Shown: positions 7,243 through 15,262, counted from the first letter of the stretch. The stretch: DNA of 64,000 nt from Metarhizobium sp964253915 (GCF_964253915.1 NZ_CAXUSG020000010.1:1-64000); one strand, 5' to 3'. Notes: generated by a model not told the origin, from the letters alone. A program made the numbers and translations.

Positions 7243-7544
7243 TAGGGTTCCTCGTAGGACAAGGTTTCGCCCCCGCCGCGATTGCCGAAATTCTCGACGA
7301 TGGCACCTCCGCCCACACGATTGCAAACATGCAGCGCCGATGGCGCCTGTCCGTTGGCGGTGGAAAGGACTACCTAGATCTGTGTCTCCCCCTTGGGAGC
7401 CGCCGGAAAGCGGATCTCGCGGAGCTTGCACGGAAACTGGACGTGACGCCGGCCGAGGTCGTTCGCCGTGTTCTGGCAGCTTTTCTCGACGGGCATGACG
7501 TTGAGGTGGCTGATCGGCCCAAGAGTTTATCCCCAACCACCTAG
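7239..7544 (+). CDS. small HTH-like hypothetical protein
   Basis: A 101-residue protein whose start overlaps the preceding stop (ATGA). The N-terminal 40 residues resemble a helix-turn-helix: GFAPAAIAEILDDGTSAHTIANMQRRW, with a predicted recognition helix around THTIANMQ-like positions 25-32. The C-terminal half, RKADLAELARKLDVTPAEVVRRVL, looks like a second helical DNA-binding or dimerisation unit. No named family is certain. The start at 7239 is preferred over the long upstream frame, which overlaps the previous gene completely. Probably a regulator of the element. Confidence 0.5.
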   Translation: MIGFLVGQGFAPAAIAEILDDGTSAHTIANMQRRWRLSVGGGKDYLDLCLPLGSRRKADLAELARKLDVTPAEVVRRVLAAFLDGHDVEVADRPKSLSPTT

Positions 7545-7561
7545 GAAAACGAGAAAGAACG

Positions 7562-7834
7562 ATGGATTTCGAAGCGCGATCGGTGGTCCGTATGGGCGGC
7601 CACTACGGTGAGTTTCGCCTTTCCCCGCATTCCAGTTGGCGCCGCGTAAAATTTCGCGGGCGGGATGCTATTTTTGCGAGTGCTTACGAGGCCGAGGCGC
7701 AAGCGTGGCGTGCGGCTAGGGATTTGGCCAGCCCGCGCGTGCGCTCGGAATGTTACGACCTGCAGCCGTCGGCACGCGAAACTGCCGACCAGCTTTTCCG
7801 ACCAGCGGCGGCAACGAGGAAGTACCAACCATAA
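7562..7834 (+). CDS. small hypothetical protein, paralogue of the 6997-7242 product
   Basis: A 90-residue protein beginning 17 bases after the preceding stop, with a GAAAGAACG ribosome site. It shares the GxxGEFRLS, W-R-V, GRDAIF and Ala-rich helix pattern with the product of 6997-7242, indicating duplication with divergence. No known domain is recognised. It closes the small accessory operon, and a non-coding gap of about 230 bases follows before the tape-measure-like gene. Confidence 0.5.
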   Translation: MDFEARSVVRMGGHYGEFRLSPHSSWRRVKFRGRDAIFASAYEAEAQAWRAARDLASPRVRSECYDLQPSARETADQLFRPAAATRKYQP

Positions 7835-8062
7835 CATGAGCCTACAATGTCAGCCGAACTGTCAATGAAGGCCGGTTTCAATGTTCGCAGCCCCAGCAGC
7901 ACAGCAAACGCCGGCTGCGTCGAGACCATCGCCGTGACACATCATGACACAGGATGGACTCGCATGATGTAGAATGACCTAAGTATCTGATTATATTGAA
8001 TATTATTTGATTTTTAAGGTTCATTATGCTACATTCATCAAAGTTTTTTGAGGAATGTAGGT
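7835..8062 (+). promoter_or_regulatory. AT-rich leader of the virion-like gene block
   Basis: No gene is seen. The last 90 bases are markedly AT-rich and contain ATGCTACAT (8026-8034), the 9-mer also found upstream of the AlpA-type gene, plus a related inverted copy (CTACATCATG read on the minus strand, near 7963-7972). This looks like the promoter and operator region for the block starting at 8063. The exact -35/-10 could not be fixed. Confidence 0.35.
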
Positions 8063-10276
8063 TTGGCAAAAACACTCATCGGTCAGCTCATCTTTCGTCT
8101 TCGTACGGAAGGTCTGGGCGAGGCGCAGAAGGTCACTGATGCCATGCGCCAGGTGGAAGCCGCCAGCATGCGACTGGCAAAGTCCGGTTCGACGCCATGG
8201 GGCGTCGGCTTCCAGCGCCAGTTGGACAAGCTGAAGCTCTCTGCGCAGGAGATGAAAGAGGTTGAGCGGTCGTGGATTCACCTCCACGACACGATGAAGT
8301 CGCGAAACATGGCCGACGCGCTTCAAAAGAACTCGATCGCACATTGGAAAACGAACACCGTCTCGGTCTTGGCTCAAGGCCGCGCCGAAATGGATCGCCA
8401 TTTCCAGGAGGCGGAAAAATCTGCTCGCAGCCACGCCAACCGGATGAGGGACATTCTGAAGCCAGGCTTAGCGATGCTGGGCGCGTACACCGCGCCCTAT
8501 CTCATCGGAAGTCTAAGCTCAGAAGCACTTTCCGCTTCGTCCGAACGCCGTCGCGAAATCTTCCGTCAGCGCATGGCCGGCATCCCTGAGAAGGATCGCG
8601 GTCAGCTCTTCGATCGCTCGGAGGAGCTCGGCAAAAAATATCCGTCTATCCCGATCACCGGCATCATGGAGATGTCGCGAAGCGCCTACAGCGTGATGGG
8701 CAACACCGAACGGGCGAACGCCATCTTGGAGAAGATGGTGGAATCGCTCGTCGTCATGCAGAGCGCCCGCGGCCCCGACGCCGCTGGCCAACAGCTGATC
8801 GGCCTGATCCGCGGTCTCGACAACCTCGGCATCAACAAAGACGGACAGGTCGGCATCGACGACGTCATGAAAATGATCGACGCAGCTACCCGTGCTGCGC
8901 AGGTCGATCCCGATTTTGACCCCGCGACATTTTTCGAATTCGCGAAATCCACGAAAACGGCCGGCCCGGCACTTTCGCTGGACTTCTTGGCACGTGCGCC
9001 CACCTACATCCAAGACGGCACCAGCGGCAACGCATTGGCCATGGCCTTCCGAGCCTTCGCGCTGGAGGCAGTTGGCTCCGCCGGCGGCAAGAAGTACCTC
9101 GCGGAACGCGATCGACTTGGGATCCGGCAAAACGGCAAACTGGTCGATGGTGGGATGTTCGGTGCGAACCCCGATGAATGGGTTCTGAAATATCTGATTC
9201 CGGCTCTTCAGAAAGACGGCGTGGATCTGAGCGATAACACGGCGGTATCGGTCGCCATCGGCAAATTGTCCGGCAACACGACGGCGACGGGTTTCATAAC
9301 CCGCATCGTTACGCAACGGGCGCAAGTCGAGCGCTGGCTCAAGATGATGGACGAAGCAATGGGCACCGGCGCCGCGAAGGACGTGCGCGCCGAAGACCCG
9401 TTTGTGGGCTGGGAGTCGTTCAAGAAATCGCTGGAAAACTTGTCGGCGGCGCTTACGCCGATCGATACGATCAACGCCGGCTTGAACAGCCTGGCCAACG
9501 GCATCAACGCTCTTTCGGCTGTCGCCAAAGACAATCCCGCGCTTGCGGCGCTCGGCATGGGCGTTGCCGGCGCCGGGCTGTACGGCGGCGGTAAATTCGC
9601 CCTCGGCGCACTGGCCGACGTGTTCGGCTTGAAGTCCAGCGCTATTGCGCTTGACGGATCTGCGGCAGCCCTGACCCGCGCCGCCATAGCCCTCGGCGGC
9701 TCGGCGGTGACTGACGGCACTCCGGACCTGAAGAAGGGTGCGAAAGGCGGGTGGGCCAAGCTCAGCGGCGTTGCTGCGGTCAGCATCATGGGCGCATGGG
9801 CGCTGCTCACGCAGGGGCTGGGCGACACACCCGGCGAAACGTTCGACGACCAGGTCAAGAACCAGAAGCAGTACCGGGAATTCATCGAACGGTTGTTCGG
9901 CATCGGCAACTCGACAAACCCTGCGGGCACGCCGGAAGTTCAGAGCGGCCTGGCCCTCGACAACGCTCGCCGTTCGCGAGAGGCCGGCCTGCCAGCGTCT
10001 ACCGACACGATGCCCGGAAAGACTGCGGATGACCTGGATATTGGTCGCGGGGCAATTGAGGCGTCTCGGGCGGCTGGCCAGGAAATCCAGCAGAACCTGA
10101 CGGTAACAGCTTCGCCGATAGTGGATACCGCGTCCATGGAGCGCGCCCTTGGCATCGCCCGCGCACTCAAAAACGAGATCGTTTCCGCAGGCGCCGCGGC
10201 CTCACGCATCGATCGCAACGTGGGCGCCGAGATGCGCCGCAATTTCGCCGATACCAGCGGCGGTGGAGGTTTCTAA
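8063..10276 (+). CDS. phage tail tape-measure-like protein
   Basis: A 737-residue protein. The TTG at 8063 is chosen because AGGA lies eight bases upstream; an earlier TTG at 8048 has no ribosome site. The N-terminal 150 residues are charged and helical, as in minor-tail/tape-measure families (GQLIFRLRTEGLGEAQK...). The middle has conserved-looking RGLDNLGINKDGQVGIDDVMKMIDAA and SGNTTATGFITRIVTQRAQVERW blocks. Hydrophobic Gly/Ala-rich stretches at about 490-590 resemble the membrane-active segments of tape-measure proteins, and the tail ends IVDTASMERALGIARALK...GGGGF. No other tail gene is nearby, which is odd. Its stop overlaps the next start (TAATG). Confidence 0.65.
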   Translation: MAKTLIGQLIFRLRTEGLGEAQKVTDAMRQVEAASMRLAKSGSTPWGVGFQRQLDKLKLSAQEMKEVERSWIHLHDTMKSRNMADALQKNSIAHWKTNTVSVLAQGRAEMDRHFQEAEKSARSHANRMRDILKPGLAMLGAYTAPYLIGSLSSEALSASSERRREIFRQRMAGIPEKDRGQLFDRSEELGKKYPSIPITGIMEMSRSAYSVMGNTERANAILEKMVESLVVMQSARGPDAAGQQLIGLIRGLDNLGINKDGQVGIDDVMKMIDAATRAAQVDPDFDPATFFEFAKSTKTAGPALSLDFLARAPTYIQDGTSGNALAMAFRAFALEAVGSAGGKKYLAERDRLGIRQNGKLVDGGMFGANPDEWVLKYLIPALQKDGVDLSDNTAVSVAIGKLSGNTTATGFITRIVTQRAQVERWLKMMDEAMGTGAAKDVRAEDPFVGWESFKKSLENLSAALTPIDTINAGLNSLANGINALSAVAKDNPALAALGMGVAGAGLYGGGKFALGALADVFGLKSSAIALDGSAAALTRAAIALGGSAVTDGTPDLKKGAKGGWAKLSGVAAVSIMGAWALLTQGLGDTPGETFDDQVKNQKQYREFIERLFGIGNSTNPAGTPEVQSGLALDNARRSREAGLPASTDTMPGKTADDLDIGRGAIEASRAAGQEIQQNLTVTASPIVDTASMERALGIARALKNEIVSAGAAASRIDRNVGAEMRRNFADTSGGGGF

Positions 10277-10461
10277 TGCTCGCCGCCCTAACGATTTTGT
10301 CGTCCCTGGTTGCGGCTACTTTGGCCGGCAACTTGCTGCGCCCCTCGAACGAGGGTTGGCAAACAAAGTCCGGCGCCGCTGTTTTCGCGATCGCGGCGTT
10401 TTCATTGCTTTTCCTTGCGCTTCACGCGCTGCTCGGAGTTTTCGGAGGTCTGGTAATTTGA
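10276..10461 (+). CDS. small two-helix membrane protein
   Basis: A 61-residue protein made of two predicted transmembrane helices (about residues 3-19 and 33-59) joined by a short polar loop, NLLRPSNEGWQTKSG. Its ATG overlaps the stop of the tape-measure-like gene, and its stop overlaps the start of the S49 gene (TTGA), so it is firmly in the same operon. Size and topology could suit a holin, but holins normally sit with lysis enzymes and none is seen. It may instead be a membrane partner of its neighbours. Confidence 0.55.
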   Translation: MLAALTILSSLVAATLAGNLLRPSNEGWQTKSGAAVFAIAAFSLLFLALHALLGVFGGLVI

Positions 10462-11567
10462 TCCGGTCCACGCACGGAATTCCATTTGCAATGTTGTCTG
10501 AAGAGCTCGAGGCGCTGTCGATCGCAATTGGCGGCGCTAAGCTCGTAGAAAGCCGCCTCCCCCATAAAGTTGCGGGTGGCGAACGGCTTGGCATCGATGA
10601 CGGCGTCGGAAAACTTTATGCCCGCGGCCCGCTGTTCAAGAAGAAATCATGGCTGACTGACGCATTCGGGTATGCGACGTACGAGCAACTGAGCCGCGAC
10701 CTTCAGGTCGCCCTCGACAAGAAGGAAGTCGAGTCCATCCTGATTTATGTGGATTCGCCCGGCGGCGAGGCCAGCGGCTGCGACGAGCTCGCGGAGGCGA
10801 TATTTGCGGCTCGAAAGGTCAAACCAGTTGCAGCGTACGTCTCGGGGATGGCGTGTTCTGCGGCGTTCTGGCTGGCCAGCGCGGCCGGGAAAATAACCGC
10901 GTCAGAATCCTCGATCATCGGCAGCGTGGGGGTTATCCTGAGTGTCGAAGACCGGACGAAAGCCGACGCGATGCGAGGCGTTAAAACTGTGCAATTCGTC
11001 TCGTCGCAGTCACCTGGGAAGCGACCGGATTTGAATTCCGACACCGGCCGCGCAAGACTGCAGAAAATGGTTGACGATCTTGCAGACGTGTTTGTCGCGG
11101 CCGTTGCGAAGCATCGCAACATCACAGCCGCTGACGTTGCGAAGTGGAGCGGCGGTGTTGAAATCGGACGGCGGGCGCAGGCCGCTGGCATGATCGATGC
11201 TATCGGACTGGTCGAAGACGCCGAGCGCGGCCTTAGAAAGGCACCGATCCCGATCTCGACAAAACTGCCCGCCAAGCCGGTGGCGACAGCCCATCGGATA
11301 GTAGTTTCGCCGCCTCCCCTGGCCCCGCAGCTTTCGGTCGCCGAACGGGCTCGTGTTGAAGCCGCAGCCAAAGCCGAGGCCGCAGAACTCGCCCGAATTC
11401 GCGAGATTTTCAGGACAATCGCAAGTGCGGAGACTGCTTCGTACTACGCCTACGACACCCGCATGTCTGCAGCAGAGGCAAGAGCCGATTTGGAAAGAAA
11501 GGCCATCGAAAAAGGATGGCAACTGGCAGCACAAAACGCAAATCGAGCATTTTTTGGAGACAGCTGA
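10458..11567 (+). CDS. S49-family serine peptidase, phage head-protease type
   Basis: A 369-residue protein. The TTG start at 10458 has a GGAGG ribosome site nine bases upstream and overlaps the previous stop; a later ATG at 10491 is the alternative. The peptidase domain spans about residues 60-255, with the YVDSPGG oxyanion motif (97-103), the nucleophile Ser134 in MACSAAFWLASAA and a probable general-base Lys188, as in SppA and phage protein C-type capsid proteases. The remaining 110 residues are Ala/Glu-rich with ERARVEAAAKAEAAELARIREI, like scaffold-type tails of head proteases. Its usual partners (portal, capsid) are missing here, so its substrate is unclear. Confidence 0.8.
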   Translation: MIRSTHGIPFAMLSEELEALSIAIGGAKLVESRLPHKVAGGERLGIDDGVGKLYARGPLFKKKSWLTDAFGYATYEQLSRDLQVALDKKEVESILIYVDSPGGEASGCDELAEAIFAARKVKPVAAYVSGMACSAAFWLASAAGKITASESSIIGSVGVILSVEDRTKADAMRGVKTVQFVSSQSPGKRPDLNSDTGRARLQKMVDDLADVFVAAVAKHRNITAADVAKWSGGVEIGRRAQAAGMIDAIGLVEDAERGLRKAPIPISTKLPAKPVATAHRIVVSPPPLAPQLSVAERARVEAAAKAEAAELARIREIFRTIASAETASYYAYDTRMSAAEARADLERKAIEKGWQLAAQNANRAFFGDS

Positions 11568-11569
11568 AC

Positions 11570-12556
11570 ATGGATCTCGAACATTTCATCCCCGCCCGCC
11601 GCGGTCGCCCGCCGAAAGTGAAGGACGAGGGAAACCGTTTAACCGCACTAGAGCAGGCGATGCAGCAGCCTTTGCCGCCGGAAATTTTCGAGGCCGCGAA
11701 AACCCTCGTTGCTGCGTACGAGGTTGTGGACGCCCTGGTCGGGGAATATCGCAAAGTCAGCGAAAGCGCACGTATCCCTCCGGATATCCGGCAGAAAAAC
11801 GCAGAACGCGCGTATGAACAGGCTCGTGATTTCGCCGGCTATGCGCGCGATGTCTTGGTGGACGCGAGGCGCGAGCTTCGCGACAAGCTTCAGGAATTCA
11901 CCGAAATCAAGACGGCGATGTTCGCTGACCGCCGGAAAAAAGAGCTGGAAGCGGCAGTTGCTGCAGCGCAGAAGTCTGTTTCTGATCGGGAAGCAGACGT
12001 TCAACGCGCGCATGAGCGCCAAGAGGCCGCAAGGATTGCACGCGACCTCGCCAGCGTCGACCCCGTTGCAGCAGCACAAGCGGCGCTCGTCAGCGCGCTT
12101 ACGCGTCGTGAGGCCGCCGCCATGGGCGCGGAGGCGGACAACGTGCCGTCGCTTGCGGAAATCGAGAAGCTGCAGGCGGCACTCGACAGTGCAAAAAAGT
12201 TCAACGATACATCGATCGAGTTACGAGTGGAGGCGCTCAAAAGCGAAATACTGCGCCAAGCTGAAAAAGTGCGAGTTGCACACACGGCGCTGTTAGAGCG
12301 CCTGCACCCTTTTCGCGAAAAATGGCTTGAAGCGGCTAATACTCAGATTGCCGAAGCCGCCACAATGCTTGCGCAAACCCAACAGTTGGCGGAATTGTTC
12401 AACGGTTACGCGGGTGTCCCCGCGCCCTTCCAGCATGCGCGCCTCGGCGGCGCTGGTACAGCTACTGGCGACCCAACCCTGAAGGGTGCCGAAGATGTCC
12501 TCAGCGTTTTCGCCACCATTCGCGCCGGCACGCAGCGGCTCAACCCATACCTTTAA
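11570..12556 (+). CDS. coiled-coil-rich hypothetical protein of the element
   Basis: A 328-residue protein starting three bases after the S49 stop, with TTGGAGA as ribosome site. After a basic RRGRPPKVKDEG segment (residues 10-21, AT-hook-like), it is almost entirely predicted alpha-helix with heptad-like Ala/Glu/Lys/Arg runs (about 80-270), suggesting a long coiled coil. It occupies the position after the head protease where a scaffold or capsid gene would often be, but has no capsid-fold signature. It could be scaffold-like or a structural rod; function unknown. It ends the operon. Confidence 0.55.
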   Translation: MDLEHFIPARRGRPPKVKDEGNRLTALEQAMQQPLPPEIFEAAKTLVAAYEVVDALVGEYRKVSESARIPPDIRQKNAERAYEQARDFAGYARDVLVDARRELRDKLQEFTEIKTAMFADRRKKELEAAVAAAQKSVSDREADVQRAHERQEAARIARDLASVDPVAAAQAALVSALTRREAAAMGAEADNVPSLAEIEKLQAALDSAKKFNDTSIELRVEALKSEILRQAEKVRVAHTALLERLHPFREKWLEAANTQIAEAATMLAQTQQLAELFNGYAGVPAPFQHARLGGAGTATGDPTLKGAEDVLSVFATIRAGTQRLNPYL

Positions 12557-12656
12557 TTATTCACCCGTCACTTTAAGGCGCGACACCTGGCGAGCCGCCG
12601 GCCCAAGAAAAGGTCGGCGGCTCGCATCAAACCCGACATTCTTCGTGGAACCCTAA

Positions 12657-12827
12657 ATGACTCGCCCCGCCCTCATCAAAAAATCGGACCTCATGCGCGC
12701 CGCCGAGGCCGCGAAGCAGTCCGGCTGCCGTGTCGAGTTCAGGATCGGCGACACGACCATCGCAATCATTCCAGAAGATCTCTCGAGACGCGACGACGGT
12801 ATTGAATATGGACGGCCGATTCTGTGA
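12657..12827 (+). CDS. small protein preceding the integrase
   Basis: A 56-codon frame starting ATG ACT CGC CCC, giving a protein with an alpha-helix (ALIKKSDLMRAAEAAKQSG) followed by a short beta hairpin (CRVEFRIGDTTIAIIPED). Small proteins of this shape and size, with a start like MTRPALI, are often found directly before tyrosine integrases in rhizobial prophages and islands (family knowledge, no name). It ends ten bases before the likely integrase start, so the two are probably co-transcribed. A role in excision or integrase control is a guess. Confidence 0.6.
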   Translation: MTRPALIKKSDLMRAAEAAKQSGCRVEFRIGDTTIAIIPEDLSRRDDGIEYGRPIL

Positions 12828-12837
12828 ATATGAGGGT

Positions 12838-13926
12838 ATGCCCAGAAAAACCTTCCCTTACGTCCATAAACAGCTGACCCGCCACGGGCGGTGGGTCTTC
12901 TATTTTCGCCAAGGGAAAGGGAAGCGTACGCGCCTCCCCTGCCCAAGCGACCCGACATTCAAGAAAGCGTACATGGCCGCCCTGTTCGGCGGCCCTGTCA
13001 AGACTGAGAAGACGCGCCCCGACACCCTCAAGTGGCTTTGGGAGCGCTACACCAACGAGAGCGCCAGGTGGGCCGGCTACAGCCCCGCCACGAGGAAGCA
13101 GCAGAGCCTGATCATGGCTCAGGTGCTGAAGACTGCGGCCAAAGCCAACCTGGCCGCCATCACGCAAGACGTCGTACAGGCTGGCCTGGACAAACGTCAT
13201 GAAACTCCAGCCGCCGCCGGCAACTTTCTGAAGACGATGAAGGGCCTTTTCAGTTGGGCGAGAAAAATGCGGCTGGTCAAAGTCGATCCGACGATCGGCG
13301 TCGAGCCCATCAGCTACAAAACCGAAGGCTTCCCGGCCTGGACAATCGAAGACGTCAAAGCGTTTCGTTCCACACACCAGACCGGAACGCCAGAGCGCCT
13401 GGCGATGGAGCTTATGCTGCTGGCTGGCCTGCGGCGTTCCGACGTGGTGCTGGTCGGTCGGCAGCACATCACAGGTCGTGTCCTGTCGCTCTCCACTGCC
13501 AAGACCGGCACACGCATCAGCATCGAGCTTCCCGATGACCTGGTGACGATGATCGACGCAACACCGCGGCGGGGCCTGCACCTCGTTGAGAATGCAAATG
13601 GCAAGCCCTTCACCAAGGAGAGCTTTGGCAACTGGTTCCGCATCAAATGCGCGGACGCCCACGTCACGAAGTCCGCGCACGGTCTCCGCAAGCTGAGCGC
13701 AACACTGGCCGCCGAAGGCGGAGCGGCAACACACCACCTCCTGGCCCAATACGGATGGAAGAACATCGCCACAGCAGAAATCTACACGAAAGGCGTCGAC
13801 CGGAAGCGCCTCGGGATTGAGGCCAGCCGCATCGTTGCGGACCAAATCCAGAACATAGCATTCCCTCACCCAAATCCCGGTGAGGGCGAAGCCGACGAGA
13901 AGACGAGCAAAAACAACGTCTTATGA
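12838..13926 (+). CDS. tyrosine-type site-specific integrase
   Basis: A 362-residue phage-type recombinase. Residues 1-60 form the small arm-binding domain (GRWVFYFRQGKGKRTRLP), about 75-160 the SAM-like core-binding domain, and 165-340 the catalytic domain. The catalytic set is visible: R199 in LLAGLRR, a probable beta-hairpin Lys near 223, H281 and R284 in HGLRK, W307 replacing the usual second His in GWKNI, and the nucleophile Y316 in EIYTK. The ATG at 12838 matches the usual family N-terminus although GAGGG lies very close to it; an in-frame ATG at 12808 is the alternative. It is the last gene of the element, so the right attachment site should lie within the next hundred or so bases. Confidence 0.88.
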   Translation: MPRKTFPYVHKQLTRHGRWVFYFRQGKGKRTRLPCPSDPTFKKAYMAALFGGPVKTEKTRPDTLKWLWERYTNESARWAGYSPATRKQQSLIMAQVLKTAAKANLAAITQDVVQAGLDKRHETPAAAGNFLKTMKGLFSWARKMRLVKVDPTIGVEPISYKTEGFPAWTIEDVKAFRSTHQTGTPERLAMELMLLAGLRRSDVVLVGRQHITGRVLSLSTAKTGTRISIELPDDLVTMIDATPRRGLHLVENANGKPFTKESFGNWFRIKCADAHVTKSAHGLRKLSATLAAEGGAATHHLLAQYGWKNIATAEIYTKGVDRKRLGIEASRIVADQIQNIAFPHPNPGEGEADEKTSKNNVL

Positions 13927-14035
13927 GGTCAAAAATGGCCTCTCATCGCCCACCATTTCTTCCCTTTGAATACATCTGCCTTTGACTTATCCCGATTGAA
14001 TTCGGGCATAATCGCTTATTTCGCTGCAGAGCGTA
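13927..14035. other. junction between element and chromosome
   Basis: No gene, tRNA or tmRNA is visible in this stretch after the integrase. GAGGTCAAAAATGGCCTC (13926-13943) is a small inverted repeat that may act as integrase terminator. The right attachment site probably lies here or inside the 3' end of the next gene, but its core cannot be identified without the left end. Confidence 0.3.
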
Positions 14036-14668
14036 TCAGGACCAGCGCTCGCAAAAAGCGTCGACATCGTTCGACTGAAAATCGGCGAGTCGCTCCAGGA
14101 TGGTTTCGAAAGGCCAATCCCACCAGGACATGGCGGACAGTTTCTCGGCGATGGTTCGCGTGAAGCGTTCGCGAATGAACTTCGCCGGCACGCCGCCGAC
14201 GATGGTGTAGGGCGCGACATCCTTAGCGACAACCGCACCCGCTGCGAGAACGGCACCGTCGCCGACGGTGACGCCGGGCAACACGATCACCCCATGCCCT
14301 ATCCAGACGTCGTTGCCGATGATGGCGCGATCCGACTTGCGTCGCTCGAAAAAGGCGTGGTCGCGCACAGCGTCCGGCGAATAATATTCCGGGCAATAGG
14401 TGAAGCGATGCATCGACGGGCGGTCCATCGGGTGATTGGGGGCGCCTATTCTGACCTCTGCGGCGATGGCGCAGAATTTTCCGATCACCGCATCGCTGAT
14501 CATGCAGCGTTGCCCCAGATAGGAAAAATCCCCGAGTTCGACGGCCTGGAGTGCCGTATCCTCCAGGATCTCGCAGCATTGTCCGACGGTCGCGTCCCTG
14601 AGGCTTGCCGTTGGATGAATGACGGTCTGGGCGATTTTGGGACGATTGGGCTGCGCGTTCGAGTGCAT
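14036..14668 (-). CDS. left-handed beta-helix hexapeptide-repeat acetyltransferase (phosphonate-associated subfamily)
   Basis: A 210-residue protein of the LbetaH acyltransferase superfamily. It shows imperfect hexapeptide repeats from about residue 20 (VIHPTASLRDATVG...), the loop KFCAIAAEVRIGAPNHPMDRPSMHRFTY with the probable catalytic His, and the coil IIGNDVWIGHGVIVLPGVTVGDGAVLAAGAVVAKDVAPYTIVGGVPAK. The APNHPMDRPSMHRFTY pattern is characteristic of the phosphonate-metabolism transferase subfamily related to chloramphenicol and virginiamycin acetyltransferases. The ATG at 14668 has GGAG eight bases upstream; one at 14683 does not. No phn genes are adjacent, so the substrate is unknown. 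First chromosomal gene after the integrated element. Confidence 0.75.
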   Translation of the reverse strand: MHSNAQPNRPKIAQTVIHPTASLRDATVGQCCEILEDTALQAVELGDFSYLGQRCMISDAVIGKFCAIAAEVRIGAPNHPMDRPSMHRFTYCPEYYSPDAVRDHAFFERRKSDRAIIGNDVWIGHGVIVLPGVTVGDGAVLAAGAVVAKDVAPYTIVGGVPAKFIRERFTRTIAEKLSAMSWWDWPFETILERLADFQSNDVDAFCERWS

Positions 14669-14800
14669 TGTCGGTCTCCACATCCCTCCCGCCTATCCGG
14701 CTTCGATGAAAGATGTGTGACGCCGTCGCCAAGCTAAGTAGCAAGCAAACAGAGCCTGGCCGGAGGCTCAAATCCGTTTCGCCGGAGCTAAAACGGAAAA

Positions 14801-14829
14801 GACCGCGGGCACCCTCGTCGCCCGCGGTC
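14801..14829 (-). terminator. probable terminator hairpin
   Basis: GACCGCGGGC (14801-14810) and GCCCGCGGTC (14820-14829) form a perfect 10-base-pair stem with a 9-base loop. On the minus strand it is followed by TTTTCCGTTTT, so it probably ends transcription from the leftward gene at 14960-15262. Confidence 0.65.
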
Positions 14830-14959
14830 TGTATCGCCCCCGCCGCCGAGTTCGATGTGCACGTTATGCTCAATTTTATGCTTCACCGCAATTACGAGAA
14901 CTTACCCCTCACAATAAGCTAACCCGTTCTGGCAGCGCACCGCGGCCGGGCAAAAATGC

Positions 14960-15262
14960 CTATAGGGAAGGCAAAGCCATCTGTTCCGTTGGCGTGCAGG
15001 CGGCCTCGAATTCCTTGATCGTCTCGACGTCGTTGTCGGCCGGCAACACGGCATCGGCGCCGACGACGTCGGTCTGGGCCTCGTCGTCCGTTGGGAATGC
15101 GTAGGACTCGATGAAAAAGGCGATCTTGCCTTTCCAGACGTGGCGGCCATCGATCGGCCGGCACACCATCGCCTGCTCGAAATCGTTCTGGAGCTGTTCC
15201 ACCGACGGTGCGATCTGCGGCATCGGCGACATTGCAAGCGCGACCATAAAGGCAGCCATCAT
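14960..15262 (-). CDS. small exported hypothetical protein
   Basis: A 100-residue protein with a GAGGA ribosome site before the start. Residues 1-18 (MMAAFMVALAMSPMPQIA) are hydrophobic and could be a short signal peptide. The rest is acidic, with an aromatic-rich KGKIAFFIESYAF block and a C-terminal EFEAACTPTEQMALPSL. Two Cys are present (near 32 and 89). No domain is recognised. Transcribed alone, with a good terminator about 130 bases downstream. Confidence 0.5.
   Translation of the reverse strand: MMAAFMVALAMSPMPQIAPSVEQLQNDFEQAMVCRPIDGRHVWKGKIAFFIESYAFPTDDEAQTDVVGADAVLPADNDVETIKEFEAACTPTEQMALPSL

Noticed and set aside
10276..10461. Calling the two-helix protein a holin
   Set aside because: Topology fits, but no endolysin or other lysis gene is nearby, so the name would be unsupported.
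13927..14035. tRNA or tmRNA as integration target at the right end
   Set aside because: No cloverleaf, CCA end or TTCGA loop could be found in this stretch, so the attachment site remains undefined.
14713..14922. Small plus-strand frame between the acetyltransferase and 14960
   Set aside because: It runs through a terminator hairpin and lacks a ribosome site.
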